Under the pieces are notes generated by a model that saw nothing but the letters and a program-made list of their open reading frames with translations, ran no database searches and was not told where the DNA came from. Of a stretch of DNA of 15,564 bases, positions 6,873-14,139 are shown one piece after another. Origin of the DNA: UBA12026 sp035291405 (GTDB lineage Bacteria > Patescibacteriota > Microgenomatia > UBA8517); NCBI GenBank assembly GCA_035291405.1, contig DATDSD010000039.1:1-15564 (forward strand), given 5' to 3'. The translations under genes were made by a program, and so were the position numbers. The stretch's first letter is position 1. Each line of letters opens with the position of its first letter.

Positions 6873-7772
6873 TTATAATTTAGCTTTAAGACGAAGCAGA
6901 ATCCATCTTATTTTTTCAACAACTCGGTAAATGGTATAAATAGGTTTATTTATAACCAAATCCCAACTCCCAACAAATTCAACGACTTTTGGATTGTAAC
7001 CTTCCTTAAATTTTGTAAATCCCTTACCTTCTTCCCTTCCCCACAAATCAAAGGTTGTTAATCCTTGTTTTTTGCCAAATTTGATAGCCTCCCACATCAT
7101 TAGATTGTTTGCCATTACCTCCTTATACTTGTCTGTAGAAGCCCCATATGGGTAATAGAGAAAATTGTCATGGGTAAATAATATCCAAGTGGTTATTATT
7201 TCTTCTTTATAAGTTGCAGTTAAAAGGTTGGCAATATTTCCTTTTAGATGTTTCCACATTAGTTTATGATATCTGGGTGTGTGAGAATAAAAACCCTGTC
7301 TTTTGTTTGTTTCTTCCGTCAACTCAAGATATTTTTCAAAGGCCTTATCTGAATTGTCAATTCTTACATTTACCCCGTGTTTTTGGGCAAGTCTAATGTT
7401 ATAACGAGTTTTACTTGAGAAAGAGGCCAAAAGTTCCTCTTCTGATTTTCTTAGATCAATCCAAAAAGTCGTGGGGGTGAATAATGTTTTACCCCCGATT
7501 AATCCTGATTTTGAAAGTAAATTGATTGTTGAATCATCCTTTTCTACATTTGGTTCAAGTTTAATAAAAATAATATTTTTCTCTTTACCCAATTCTTTTA
7601 ATTGGTTTAACATTTCTTTTGTAGGTTTGGGGCCTTTTTCAAAAATTCCTATCTTAAAGTTTGTGAATGGAATTTTATGAAGTGTAATAATTCCAAACTC
7701 TGTTGTTAGAATTTCATTCCCCCACTCTTTTCTAAATTCTGCCCACTCCTTAGTTTGTAATGGATGCACCAT
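6873..7772 (-). CDS. FemABX-family aminoacyl transferase (FemX-like), first copy
   Basis: From ATG 7772 the protein has 299 residues and starts MVHPLQTKEWAEFRKEWGNE, a typical FemX opening in which Q-x-x-x-W binds the substrate. Further signatures are TTFWIDLRKSEEELLASFSS, KTRYNIRLAQKHGV (the conserved K.RY.IR.A helix), YLELTEETNKRQGFYSHTPR, LLTATYKEEIITTWILF, YYPYGASTDKYKEVMANNLM and a final GCN5-like block, FDLWGREEGKGFTKFKEGYN. This fits transfer of an amino acid from tRNA to a peptidoglycan precursor or similar acceptor. The C-terminus ends in a basic amphipathic helix (RVVEKIRWILLRLKAKL) that could touch the membrane. An upstream in-frame ATG at 7787 exists, but the TATAAT at 7779-7784 lies between the two and favours 7772. 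It heads a three-gene unit. Confidence 0.93.
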   Translation of the reverse strand: MVHPLQTKEWAEFRKEWGNEILTTEFGIITLHKIPFTNFKIGIFEKGPKPTKEMLNQLKELGKEKNIIFIKLEPNVEKDDSTINLLSKSGLIGGKTLFTPTTFWIDLRKSEEELLASFSSKTRYNIRLAQKHGVNVRIDNSDKAFEKYLELTEETNKRQGFYSHTPRYHKLMWKHLKGNIANLLTATYKEEIITTWILFTHDNFLYYPYGASTDKYKEVMANNLMMWEAIKFGKKQGLTTFDLWGREEGKGFTKFKEGYNPKVVEFVGSWDLVINKPIYTIYRVVEKIRWILLRLKAKL

Positions 7773-7778
7773 ATCAAT

Positions 7779-7784
7779 ATTATA
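7779..7784 (-). promoter_or_regulatory. -10 element of the femX operon
   Basis: A perfect TATAAT on the minus strand, directly preceded by TG, ends 6 bases before ATG 7772. The expected transcription start is the start codon itself. No -35 match is visible at the usual distance, and no Shine-Dalgarno is present. Confidence 0.5.
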
Positions 7785-7815
7785 CATTGGATTTTATATA
7801 TTTATGTTTTTAGGG

Positions 7816-7821
7816 TAAAGT
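7816..7821 (+). promoter_or_regulatory. possible -10 of the P-loop kinase gene
   Basis: TAAAGT (four of six) ends 8 bases before ATG 7830, the same hexamer and spacing as at the 61-residue gene at 5690. No -35 is evident, so this is a weak call. Confidence 0.3.
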
Positions 7822-7829
7822 ACAAAGAA

Positions 7830-8765
7830 ATGGAAAGATTTGATCCACGTCAGAACTTGGCAATTACATTTTTTGAGGCACTAAAAAGGGGGCATCCAGA
7901 TGCGTGGTGGAAAAATGGGTTATATAAAGAACCATCTTCTTGGAAAGAAAATGAAATATTACCATCCCCAAAAAGAGAATTAACAGGAAATTTAGAGATA
8001 ATGGGCCTTTCTGAAGCCGGCAAATCAACAGGTCTTGATTTTCTGATTAGTAATCCAATTCCAGGTTTTAGACAAATATACAGGCCGGAACTTGTTGTTG
8101 ATTTGAATGGCCAGCGGGAAGATTTTAATCTCTACGAATTAAAAAAATTTCTGAAGATATTAGAGGGTAACCCCAAAAGAATGTGTATTTGGAATCTTGT
8201 AAAATGTACCTCTTTTATTCAAGGGCTCGAGCAGATTGCTGGATTGCTCAAGCAAGATGCGTTAAATGAAAAACTTGGTGATCCTATAAGAATGATTATT
8301 GAAAGAGGGCCGAACGATGTTATTGCAACTTCATTATTAGCTTCACAATTAGCAGCTCAGGAATCTGGAGACAAAAAAACAATAACTCGAACAAGTGGGC
8401 CTGTTGTTATTGGAGAAGATGTATATCTTCGTTCAGATTTTAATGATTTGTTTGCTACGACTTTTACGTTAGGACTAGGTTCTTCGCATCTATTAGATGC
8501 TGTGGTAATTTACTATATATCTTATGAAGAAATGGTTAAGAGAAGACTAAAACAGGGAAAAAAGGCTGAAGGCGACTTTGTGAATTCTGAAACTTGGGAA
8601 TCTATGGATCAAGGTTATAAATTATGGCTTAATTACATTTTTCCAAAATTAAGAGAAAAATATGGTGTTGGTCTTTTGATTTTAAATGGAGCTAACCAAG
8701 TTGATCAAAATAACATAAAGCTCCGTAGTTATTGTCAAAAAGTATTTGAAATGAGTGGCTACTAA
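7830..8765 (+). CDS. deoxynucleoside/thymidylate-kinase-like P-loop protein
   Basis: This 311-residue soluble protein has a P-loop, GLSEAGKST (59-67), after an N-terminal extension of about 50 residues. MIIERGPNDVIA (155-166) sits where nucleoside and nucleotide kinases carry the D/E-R-S/G motif that contacts the substrate sugar. VKRRLKQGKKAEGDFVNSE (236-254) resembles the basic LID segment and following helix of thymidylate and deoxynucleoside kinases. LLDAVVIYYISYEE (221-234) is the expected strand before the LID and GLLILNGAN (281-289) the last core strand. A phosphotransfer role on a nucleoside or nucleotide is likely, but the substrate is not decided; it is longer than thymidylate kinase (about 210). 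ATG 7830 is chosen because the upstream in-frame ATG at 7764 would overlap femX and its promoter. Its stop abuts the UvrD stop. Confidence 0.72.
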   Translation: MERFDPRQNLAITFFEALKRGHPDAWWKNGLYKEPSSWKENEILPSPKRELTGNLEIMGLSEAGKSTGLDFLISNPIPGFRQIYRPELVVDLNGQREDFNLYELKKFLKILEGNPKRMCIWNLVKCTSFIQGLEQIAGLLKQDALNEKLGDPIRMIIERGPNDVIATSLLASQLAAQESGDKKTITRTSGPVVIGEDVYLRSDFNDLFATTFTLGLGSSHLLDAVVIYYISYEEMVKRRLKQGKKAEGDFVNSETWESMDQGYKLWLNYIFPKLREKYGVGLLILNGANQVDQNNIKLRSYCQKVFEMSGY

Positions 8766-10589
8766 TTATCTTAAATACTTATCTAATATATTATCAAAGT
8801 TTAGATCGTCATCACTAATTTGAGAATCGGAATAACTATTATCTGAAAGACTTTCCAACCTTCCGTTTAAAATGTGTTCTGGTATATCAGATAAAAATCT
8901 ACTGGGTGCATTACTTGTTGTTTCTCCATAAAAAAGTCTTTTACTGGCATAACTTAAAAATAGTGTTTCTTTTGCTCTTGTGATTCCCACATAGCAAAGC
9001 CTTCTTTCTTCTTCCAGTTGTTCTTTTTCCCAAAGAGATCTACTGTGTGGAAAAATTCCTTCCTCCATTCCCACAATGAAAACAATCGGAAATTCAAGCC
9101 CCTTTGCGGCATGAAGTGTCATTAAGGTAATGGCATTTTTACTCTCATTTCTAGGGCCTGCTTCAACCAGTGAAACTTGTTCTAAAAAATCAATCAATTT
9201 TGGAAATTCTATGGCAACAGATCTTAATTCTTTGATGTTTTCTAAGCGCTCTGCGTCTTCTGGATCAACTTCCTTAAATTTGGTTAGATACTCCGTTTTT
9301 TGTAAGACAGTATCCATTATTTCAAGAGTTGTATATTTGTCTGTGTCTATGTCTAACTCTTTAAATTTCTCATATCTTCTTTTTCCTAGCGCCAACGCTC
9401 TTTTTTTCGAAACAGTATCTTTATGATTAATCAGAAGTCTTAAGTATGAAAGGATGTCCTTTATTTCCTTTCTGTCATAGAATCTGACACCACCTATTAA
9501 GGTATAAGGCATACCTTCGTGGAGTAGGGATTCTTCTAAGACACGAGATTGTGCATTTATTCTGTAAAGAACCGCAATTTCATTAAAAGACTTACCCTTT
9601 TTTGTCATTTTTCTTATTTCTTTAGTAACAAATTCTGCTTCATCAAAACCATTTCTGGCAGAATAAATTGATATTTTTTCTCCTCCTCCCTTTTCTGTCC
9701 ATAACTTTAAAATAGGGTGAGTTGTATTTTTTGAAATTACAGCATTTGCAGCTTCTAATATGTTTTGTGTACTTCTGTAGTTTTGTTCAAGATTAATGAT
9801 TTTAATTTTTGGATAATCTTTTATTAAATAATTTATATTTCTATAATCAGCTCCACGCCATGAGTAAACACTTTGACTTGCATCGCCCACTGCCGTTATT
9901 ACTCCTCTACCTCCATCTAATAGTTTGACTAATTTATACTGAATTTTGTTTGTATCTTGCCATTCGTCAACAAAAATATGTTTTATTTTCTCTCGCCATT
10001 TTTTAATAATTTCCGGAATTTCAAAGAGCTTGACTGCCTTAATTAATAAATCGTCAAAATCTAAGGCATTTATTTCTTTTAGTTTTTTTTCATATTCTCT
10101 ATAAATTTTCGCTACTGTTTCCCCGAAATCACCGTATGCTATTTCTTGATACAGGTTTGGATCAAGCATTTGGTTTTTGGCTTCTGATATAGCATGAAGA
10201 ATTGCAGCAGGCTTAATCGTTTCCGTTATTTGAAAATCATTAATGATATCTTTAATAAGGTCCTTTTGATCACTCTCGTCATAGATTAGGAAGTTTTTGT
10301 CTATTCCAATTCTTTCTCCATCAATTCTTAAAACTCTTACACAAAAACCATGGAAAGTTCCAGCAAAACCAATATCAACATTTCCAATTCTTTGCTTCAT
10401 CTCACCAGCGGCTTTATTAGTGAATGTTAAAACAAGACAATTTTCAGGTTTTATTAAGTTGTTTTGTATAAAGTGAGAAACACGCTCGGTAAGTACTTTT
10501 GTTTTTCCGGAACCGGCTCCAGCCAAAACCAAAAGGGGTCCACCAGTGTATCTAACAGCCGTTTGCTGTTCCTTGTTAAGGTTCTCCAT
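8766..10589 (-). CDS. compact UvrD/PcrA-type DNA helicase
   Basis: This 607-residue superfamily 1A helicase is the 3'-5' translocase type used in excision repair, replication restart and removal of stalled RNA polymerase. Motifs: LNKEQQTAV (4-12); GAGSGKT (24-30); LTFTNKAAGEM (54-64); GTFHGFCVRVLR (77-88); DEWQDTN (208-214, Trp where Phe or Tyr is usual); GDASQSVYSWRG (235-246, where DDDQ is usual); QNYRST (269-274); LMTLHAAKGLEFP (489-501); EEERRLCYVGITRAKE (526-541). It is about 100 residues shorter than E. coli UvrD (720). Most of the loss is in subdomain 2B, where the usual R-G-I-G helix-hairpin element is replaced by LGKRRYEKF (401-409), and in the missing C-terminal Tudor-like domain. 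The tail is Ser/Asp-rich (580-602). Its stop abuts the opposing kinase stop. Confidence 0.93.
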   Translation of the reverse strand: MENLNKEQQTAVRYTGGPLLVLAGAGSGKTKVLTERVSHFIQNNLIKPENCLVLTFTNKAAGEMKQRIGNVDIGFAGTFHGFCVRVLRIDGERIGIDKNFLIYDESDQKDLIKDIINDFQITETIKPAAILHAISEAKNQMLDPNLYQEIAYGDFGETVAKIYREYEKKLKEINALDFDDLLIKAVKLFEIPEIIKKWREKIKHIFVDEWQDTNKIQYKLVKLLDGGRGVITAVGDASQSVYSWRGADYRNINYLIKDYPKIKIINLEQNYRSTQNILEAANAVISKNTTHPILKLWTEKGGGEKISIYSARNGFDEAEFVTKEIRKMTKKGKSFNEIAVLYRINAQSRVLEESLLHEGMPYTLIGGVRFYDRKEIKDILSYLRLLINHKDTVSKKRALALGKRRYEKFKELDIDTDKYTTLEIMDTVLQKTEYLTKFKEVDPEDAERLENIKELRSVAIEFPKLIDFLEQVSLVEAGPRNESKNAITLMTLHAAKGLEFPIVFIVGMEEGIFPHSRSLWEKEQLEEERRLCYVGITRAKETLFLSYASKRLFYGETTSNAPSRFLSDIPEHILNGRLESLSDNSYSDSQISDDDLNFDNILDKYLR

Positions 10590-10601
10590 ATTATTTATAA
10601 T
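10573..10601 (+). promoter_or_regulatory. promoter of the LCP gene, overlapping that of uvrD
   Basis: TTGTTA (10573-10578, four of six) and a perfect TATAAT (10596-10601) are separated by exactly 17 bases. The -10 ends 6 bases before ATG 10608. The -35 lies inside the first codons of the divergent uvrD gene. Confidence 0.6.
10594..10599 (-). promoter_or_regulatory. possible -10 of uvrD, sharing bases with the LCP -10
   Basis: Read on the minus strand, TATAAA ends 4 bases before ATG 10589. It shares bases 10596-10599 with the TATAAT of the divergent LCP promoter, so the two polymerase complexes could not both occupy the 18-base intergenic region. Confidence 0.35.
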
Positions 10602-10607
10602 GGTAGC

Positions 10608-11525
10608 ATGAAGGTTTTAAAGTTTGTTGGTTTATTTTTTTTTGTCTTAATTGTTTTAGGTGTTTCTTTATGCACGGCGACCTATTTACTATTACCTAAA
10701 ATTGAAAATCCTGTTTCAATTTTAATTTTAGGCAAGGGTGGAGAAGGTCATGCCGCTCCAAATTTGACCGATACTATAATGCTTACAAATATAAATCCAA
10801 ACTCAAAAAAAATTACAACTATTTCTCTACCTAGAGACATATGGATTCCCGCTATCAGAGCAAAAATCAATACAGCTTATCATTATGGAGGTTTTGAGAT
10901 GGCAAGTGATAGTGTTTTTTATCTGACAGGAATTAAACCTTCTTATTATCTCGTTCTTGATTTTTCCATATTTAAAGAATTGGTAGATTCAATTGGTGGA
11001 ATTGAGGTTGATGTCGTAAATTCTTTTGTTGATGAGAGATATCCAATTGAAGGTAAAGAAGATGATTTGTGTGATGGAGACAAATTTTATAAGTGTAGAT
11101 ACGAAACCATAAACTTTGAAAAAGGAATTCAAAAAATGAATGGAGAAACTGCACTAAAGTTTGTCAGAAGCAGAAATGCTATTGGAGATGAAGGAACTGA
11201 TCTTGCTAGAGAAGCAAGACAGCAAAAGGTAATTGAGGCAATTAAAAATAAATTATTGTCTAAGGATGTTTTATTAAACTCAAAAATTATTAGTAATTTA
11301 TATAACGTTGTTTCTTCTCACATTGAAACAAATATTGATAAAAATACAGCCATTTCGTTAATAAGACTTGTTTTTGAATCGAGAGATAATATTCACTTTT
11401 TATCAATTCCTGAAAATTTTATAAAGATTTCACAAAATGATAAGAAATATGATTATCAATATGTGTTTATACCAACTTCTGGTAATTGGAGTAGTTTTAC
11501 AGAATGGATAAAAAATTCTATTTAA
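10608..11525 (+). CDS. LytR-CpsA-Psr (LCP) family cell-wall ligase
   Basis: LCP enzymes are membrane-anchored and transfer lipid-linked glycopolymers onto peptidoglycan on the outer face of the membrane. This 305-residue copy has an N-terminal anchor (7-29, VGLFFFVLIVLGVSLCTATYLLL) and then the LCP domain: SILILGKGGEGHAA (37-50), LTDTIMLTNINP (53-64), TTISLPRDIWIP (70-81, with Arg76 and Asp77), KINTAYHYGG (86-95), YYLVLDFSIFKELVDSIGGI (113-132), KMNGETALKFVRSRN (176-190) and DLAREARQQKVI (198-209). Residues binding the pyrophosphate lipid are therefore present. An insert at 145-168 carries Cys155 and Cys163. There is no C-terminal LytR domain. ATG 10608 lies 6 bases after a perfect TATAAT; an open frame extends upstream antisense to uvrD but has no function there. 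Confidence 0.93.
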   Translation: MKVLKFVGLFFFVLIVLGVSLCTATYLLLPKIENPVSILILGKGGEGHAAPNLTDTIMLTNINPNSKKITTISLPRDIWIPAIRAKINTAYHYGGFEMASDSVFYLTGIKPSYYLVLDFSIFKELVDSIGGIEVDVVNSFVDERYPIEGKEDDLCDGDKFYKCRYETINFEKGIQKMNGETALKFVRSRNAIGDEGTDLAREARQQKVIEAIKNKLLSKDVLLNSKIISNLYNVVSSHIETNIDKNTAISLIRLVFESRDNIHFLSIPENFIKISQNDKKYDYQYVFIPTSGNWSSFTEWIKNSI

Positions 11526-11791
11526 GATTCATTTTGGTAATTCTTATTTACTTCCTGATGAGATTTATCTATCCCTCAATTAGCTCAGATCTAAATTATC
11601 TCAATGAATTTAGGTTTAATGAAGCAAAAATATTATTGGGACTATGTTATTAAGAAGGATACTAATTTATCTGGAAGGGTGGGTCATTACTTAACTTAAT
11701 GTATTTTTCACCAGTATCTGATAAATACAATAAAATTGATGCAGTATTTGGTCCTTATGTTGTTACCAACTTACAAAATTTAGTTTATTAA
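11504..11791 (+). pseudogene. frame-broken small reading frame, function unknown
   Basis: ATG 11504 opens inside the end of the LCP gene and encodes MDKKFYLRFILVILIYFLMR, a basic start and membrane segment, then continues to a stop at 11651-11653 (49 residues). Removing one A from the A-run near 11626-11630 continues the protein as NEAKYYWDYVIKKDTNLSGR and VGHYL, which in that frame meets a stop near 11695. Adding one base there returns to the original frame with NLMYFSPVSDKYNKIDAVFG and more, ending at 11789-11791. Two compensating single-base shifts would restore 95 codons. The last 29 bases overlap the opposing glycosyltransferase gene. I do not recognise the family. It may be a decaying gene, an assembly error in two homopolymers, or chance open frames. 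It fills most of the only sizeable gene-free gap (11526-11762). Confidence 0.4.
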
Positions 11792-12923
11792 TAAAAATAA
11801 CTCCCCAAATATTAACAAATATTCCCAGCGTAAGTAATAACCAATGATACCATTTTGGACCATTCATTCTAGAAATCCCGAGTATGGTTAAGTAAGTTAA
11901 AAATGGATAGAAATCAACGGCAAAGCGATATCCAAATTGAGAAAAACCTGTTCCACCATGAGAAGAAACCATAAAAAGAGTAATTAAAATAGAGATCCAA
12001 AGAAATTTTGTTACAGTATTTTTAATTTTGGAAAAAAAGGAATATAAAAAAGCAGGAGTAGTTAAAAGAATTGACATTCCTGCAAGGGATGGAATTAAAT
12101 ATGGAAATTCTGGTCTAATTTTAGGGATTGCTAGAAATAATATTTTTAAATTTTTAGGGATATACACAGGATTCCAAAGGCCTTGGCTAAACCAAGGTGA
12201 TGTATCAACATCAGGAATTAAGTTGTAGCCGTTGCTAAATGGATTTCCAAATCTTAAGAAATTATATAGAAATCCAAACCCCGCAAATAATGAAAAAACT
12301 AAAATTAAAGAAATCAAATTTTTAATATGTTTAAATTTACTCCAATTCATGAATATTATGAATGGAAAAGTTAAAGCCATGTGACTTCTTGAAAGAAATG
12401 CACTACCCAGTAAAATTCCCAAAAGCCAAGGCCTTGATTTGCCATTTATTTCAACTAATGCCCAAGTAATAAAAAAAGCAGAAGTTATCTGACCTAAATA
12501 CCAAACTGAGCCGACAGAAGATAGAAACCAAACAATTGAACCAAATCCGACTAAAAATCCTGACCAGATCATAAGTTTCATGTCTTTTTTAATTTGATAG
12601 GAAAGAACCATGGTTAGAGCAACAATTCCTACACCCAATAGATGGGCAATATATTGTTGTGGAAAATCTAAACCAAAAAGAAAAACAAACGGCATCAAAA
12701 TAATTGCTGGCATTGGAGGATTTGTTACATAAAAACGATTGATATCCAGTGGAACTTGTTCAAGCCAAGGATATTCACCTTCAACGTAAATTCTTCCTTT
12801 TAAAAACGAATCAGCAAGAAGGATAAAATGATTAAATGGTGTTTTTCCGCCAGACGTAAAAAAATAAATTACCAAAACTCCTAAACAAAATAGTGTAATT
12901 ATTAATTTAGTTTTAAAATTCAT
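11763..12923 (-). CDS. polytopic GT-C-like membrane protein, paralogue B
   Basis: This 386-residue protein has about ten hydrophobic segments and looks like a GT-C glycosyltransferase, a class that uses lipid-linked sugars at the outer face of the membrane. After the first segment, a long loop runs LADSFLKGRIYVEGEYPWLE to FYVTNPPMPAIILMPF; the PP turn leading into a membrane helix is common in these enzymes. Later landmarks are LSRSHMALTFPF, FLRFGNPFSNGYN, GFSQFGYRFAVDFYPFLTYL and VNIWGV. The same landmarks in the same order occur in the gene just upstream, so the two arose by duplication. I see no classical D-E catalytic pair, so activity and sugar are unknown. The start lies 1 base after the preceding stop (TAA T ATG), with a weak AGG about 10 bases upstream: a coupled operon. 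Confidence 0.75.
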   Translation of the reverse strand: MNFKTKLIITLFCLGVLVIYFFTSGGKTPFNHFILLADSFLKGRIYVEGEYPWLEQVPLDINRFYVTNPPMPAIILMPFVFLFGLDFPQQYIAHLLGVGIVALTMVLSYQIKKDMKLMIWSGFLVGFGSIVWFLSSVGSVWYLGQITSAFFITWALVEINGKSRPWLLGILLGSAFLSRSHMALTFPFIIFMNWSKFKHIKNLISLILVFSLFAGFGFLYNFLRFGNPFSNGYNLIPDVDTSPWFSQGLWNPVYIPKNLKILFLAIPKIRPEFPYLIPSLAGMSILLTTPAFLYSFFSKIKNTVTKFLWISILITLFMVSSHGGTGFSQFGYRFAVDFYPFLTYLTILGISRMNGPKWYHWLLLTLGIFVNIWGVIFINKLNFVSW

Positions 12924-12924
12924 A

Positions 12925-14139
12925 TTACCAACCTAATTGAATTGCCCACGAAACCCCCCAAAAATTAACTATTACTGAGATGAGAATTAAAAGTATATTT
13001 AATTTTGTTGGTTTGAAACGAATCGCTAAAATTATCATTAGAAAAACTATAAAATCTAAGACGAACCTATAGCCAAATTGGACCCAGCCCTGCATGACAT
13101 GCAAAAGACTTGGGATAGCAACTATACATGAAGTTAATATTAAGCTTAACTCCAGACCCCTTTTAAATTTTGGCTTTAAGGCCAAAAATAGAAGAGGAGA
13201 AGTAAAGATTATTCCCATACCGAAAGGTGATGGTTTTAAGTCTCTAACAATACCTTTATTAATATTTATGTCGGGTGGCATCAAAAGAAAGGTATAAAGA
13301 TGCATGGATAAATTTTTAATATCAAAATAACCATTGACCCTTGTTCCGGGGTTAATTATTTGTTTTATGGTATAGGGATAATCTGACCCTGCATATTGTA
13401 GATAAACTTCGTTATAACCAGTTTTAAAAGGATTTCCAAATCGAAGGTAATCGTAAGTAAAAAGCGATGGTATAAAAATAAAAGCCCCCAGCAAGAAAAA
13501 TAAAAATCTTTTCTTGTTTTTCCATAGTGAGAAAAGATAGAAAATTCCGGCCAAAACCAAAGGCATTCTTGTTAAAGCAGCAAGTGCAAATAAAATTCCA
13601 GAGACAAAATCCTTTTTATTAAAGTGAAAAATTAATGAAAGGGTTAGAAAAAAGATAGCCACAATGTGAGCAAAAAACCATGTCGTTCCTACAACCGCTG
13701 ACCAAAAAAAAGATGTGCCAAGACCTAAAAATATAGACAAAAGAAGAGAATTCTTTCTGGATGTGAAGTTAAGTAAAAGTATGTACATCAAGACTAAGTC
13801 AAGCGCACCAATAAGTATTGAAACTTGTTGTTGGGTAATTGTTTGATAAATATAAACAAACGGAACTAAAAGGATTGATGATCCCGGAGGAAAAGGAATA
13901 TAAGTTTTACCTTCAAATTCCAATTTATCATGGTAAAATGTAGGTAGATCTGGTATATCTACACGACCAACAAGAAATGATTTTGTAAGATATAAATAGT
14001 GGTCATACCAGTTTCTAGGTTCAGGATATATATATTTGTAAATTAAGAAACTGCCTAGAAATAGTACGAGAGGAATCAAAAAATGTTTAAACTTGATACA
14101 ATCAAAATGAAATTTTGTCAAAAATTTAAGTTTTTCCAC
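12925..14139 (-). CDS. polytopic GT-C-like membrane protein, paralogue A
   Basis: The 404-residue product has a basic N-terminus, a first membrane segment (FLIPLVLFLGSFLIYKYIY), a long loop with LTKSFLVGRVDIPDLPTFYH and TYIPFPPGSSILLVPF, and about nine further segments. Shared landmarks with paralogue B are SFL-x-GR, PP before a helix, LTRMPLVLAG, YLRFGNPFKTGYN, WVQFGYRFVLDFIVFL and VNFWGV. The family is probably GT-C-type and acts on surface glycans. The start is a GTG: it lies 7 bases after an extended -10 (TGTTAAAAT), which supports it although it overlaps the divergent glycosyltransferase by 33 bases. An in-frame TTG at 14076 would avoid the overlap. Donor and acceptor are not readable. 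Confidence 0.78.
   Translation of the reverse strand: MEKLKFLTKFHFDCIKFKHFLIPLVLFLGSFLIYKYIYPEPRNWYDHYLYLTKSFLVGRVDIPDLPTFYHDKLEFEGKTYIPFPPGSSILLVPFVYIYQTITQQQVSILIGALDLVLMYILLLNFTSRKNSLLLSIFLGLGTSFFWSAVVGTTWFFAHIVAIFFLTLSLIFHFNKKDFVSGILFALAALTRMPLVLAGIFYLFSLWKNKKRFLFFLLGAFIFIPSLFTYDYLRFGNPFKTGYNEVYLQYAGSDYPYTIKQIINPGTRVNGYFDIKNLSMHLYTFLLMPPDININKGIVRDLKPSPFGMGIIFTSPLLFLALKPKFKRGLELSLILTSCIVAIPSLLHVMQGWVQFGYRFVLDFIVFLMIILAIRFKPTKLNILLILISVIVNFWGVSWAIQLGW
14094..14102 (+). promoter_or_regulatory. extended -10 of the GT-C/PMT fusion gene
   Basis: TGATACAAT, identical to the element before the helicase-nuclease, ends 4 bases before ATG 14107. It lies inside the coding sequence of the divergent paralogue A. 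The 4-base gap is shorter than at the other units, so transcription would have to begin unusually close to the -10 for the ATG to be included. Confidence 0.35.

Noticed and set aside
7764..7829. Upstream ATG at 7764 for the kinase-like gene
   Set aside because: It would overlap femX and both promoters; the added residues (MHHINIIHWILYIY) look like non-coding AT-rich translation.
9130..9426. 98-codon plus-strand open frame inside uvrD
   Set aside because: It is a serine-rich shadow antisense to conserved helicase sequence.
10464..10607. Upstream in-frame extension of the LCP protein
   Set aside because: It is antisense to the uvrD Walker A region; the membrane anchor and promoter place the start at 10608.
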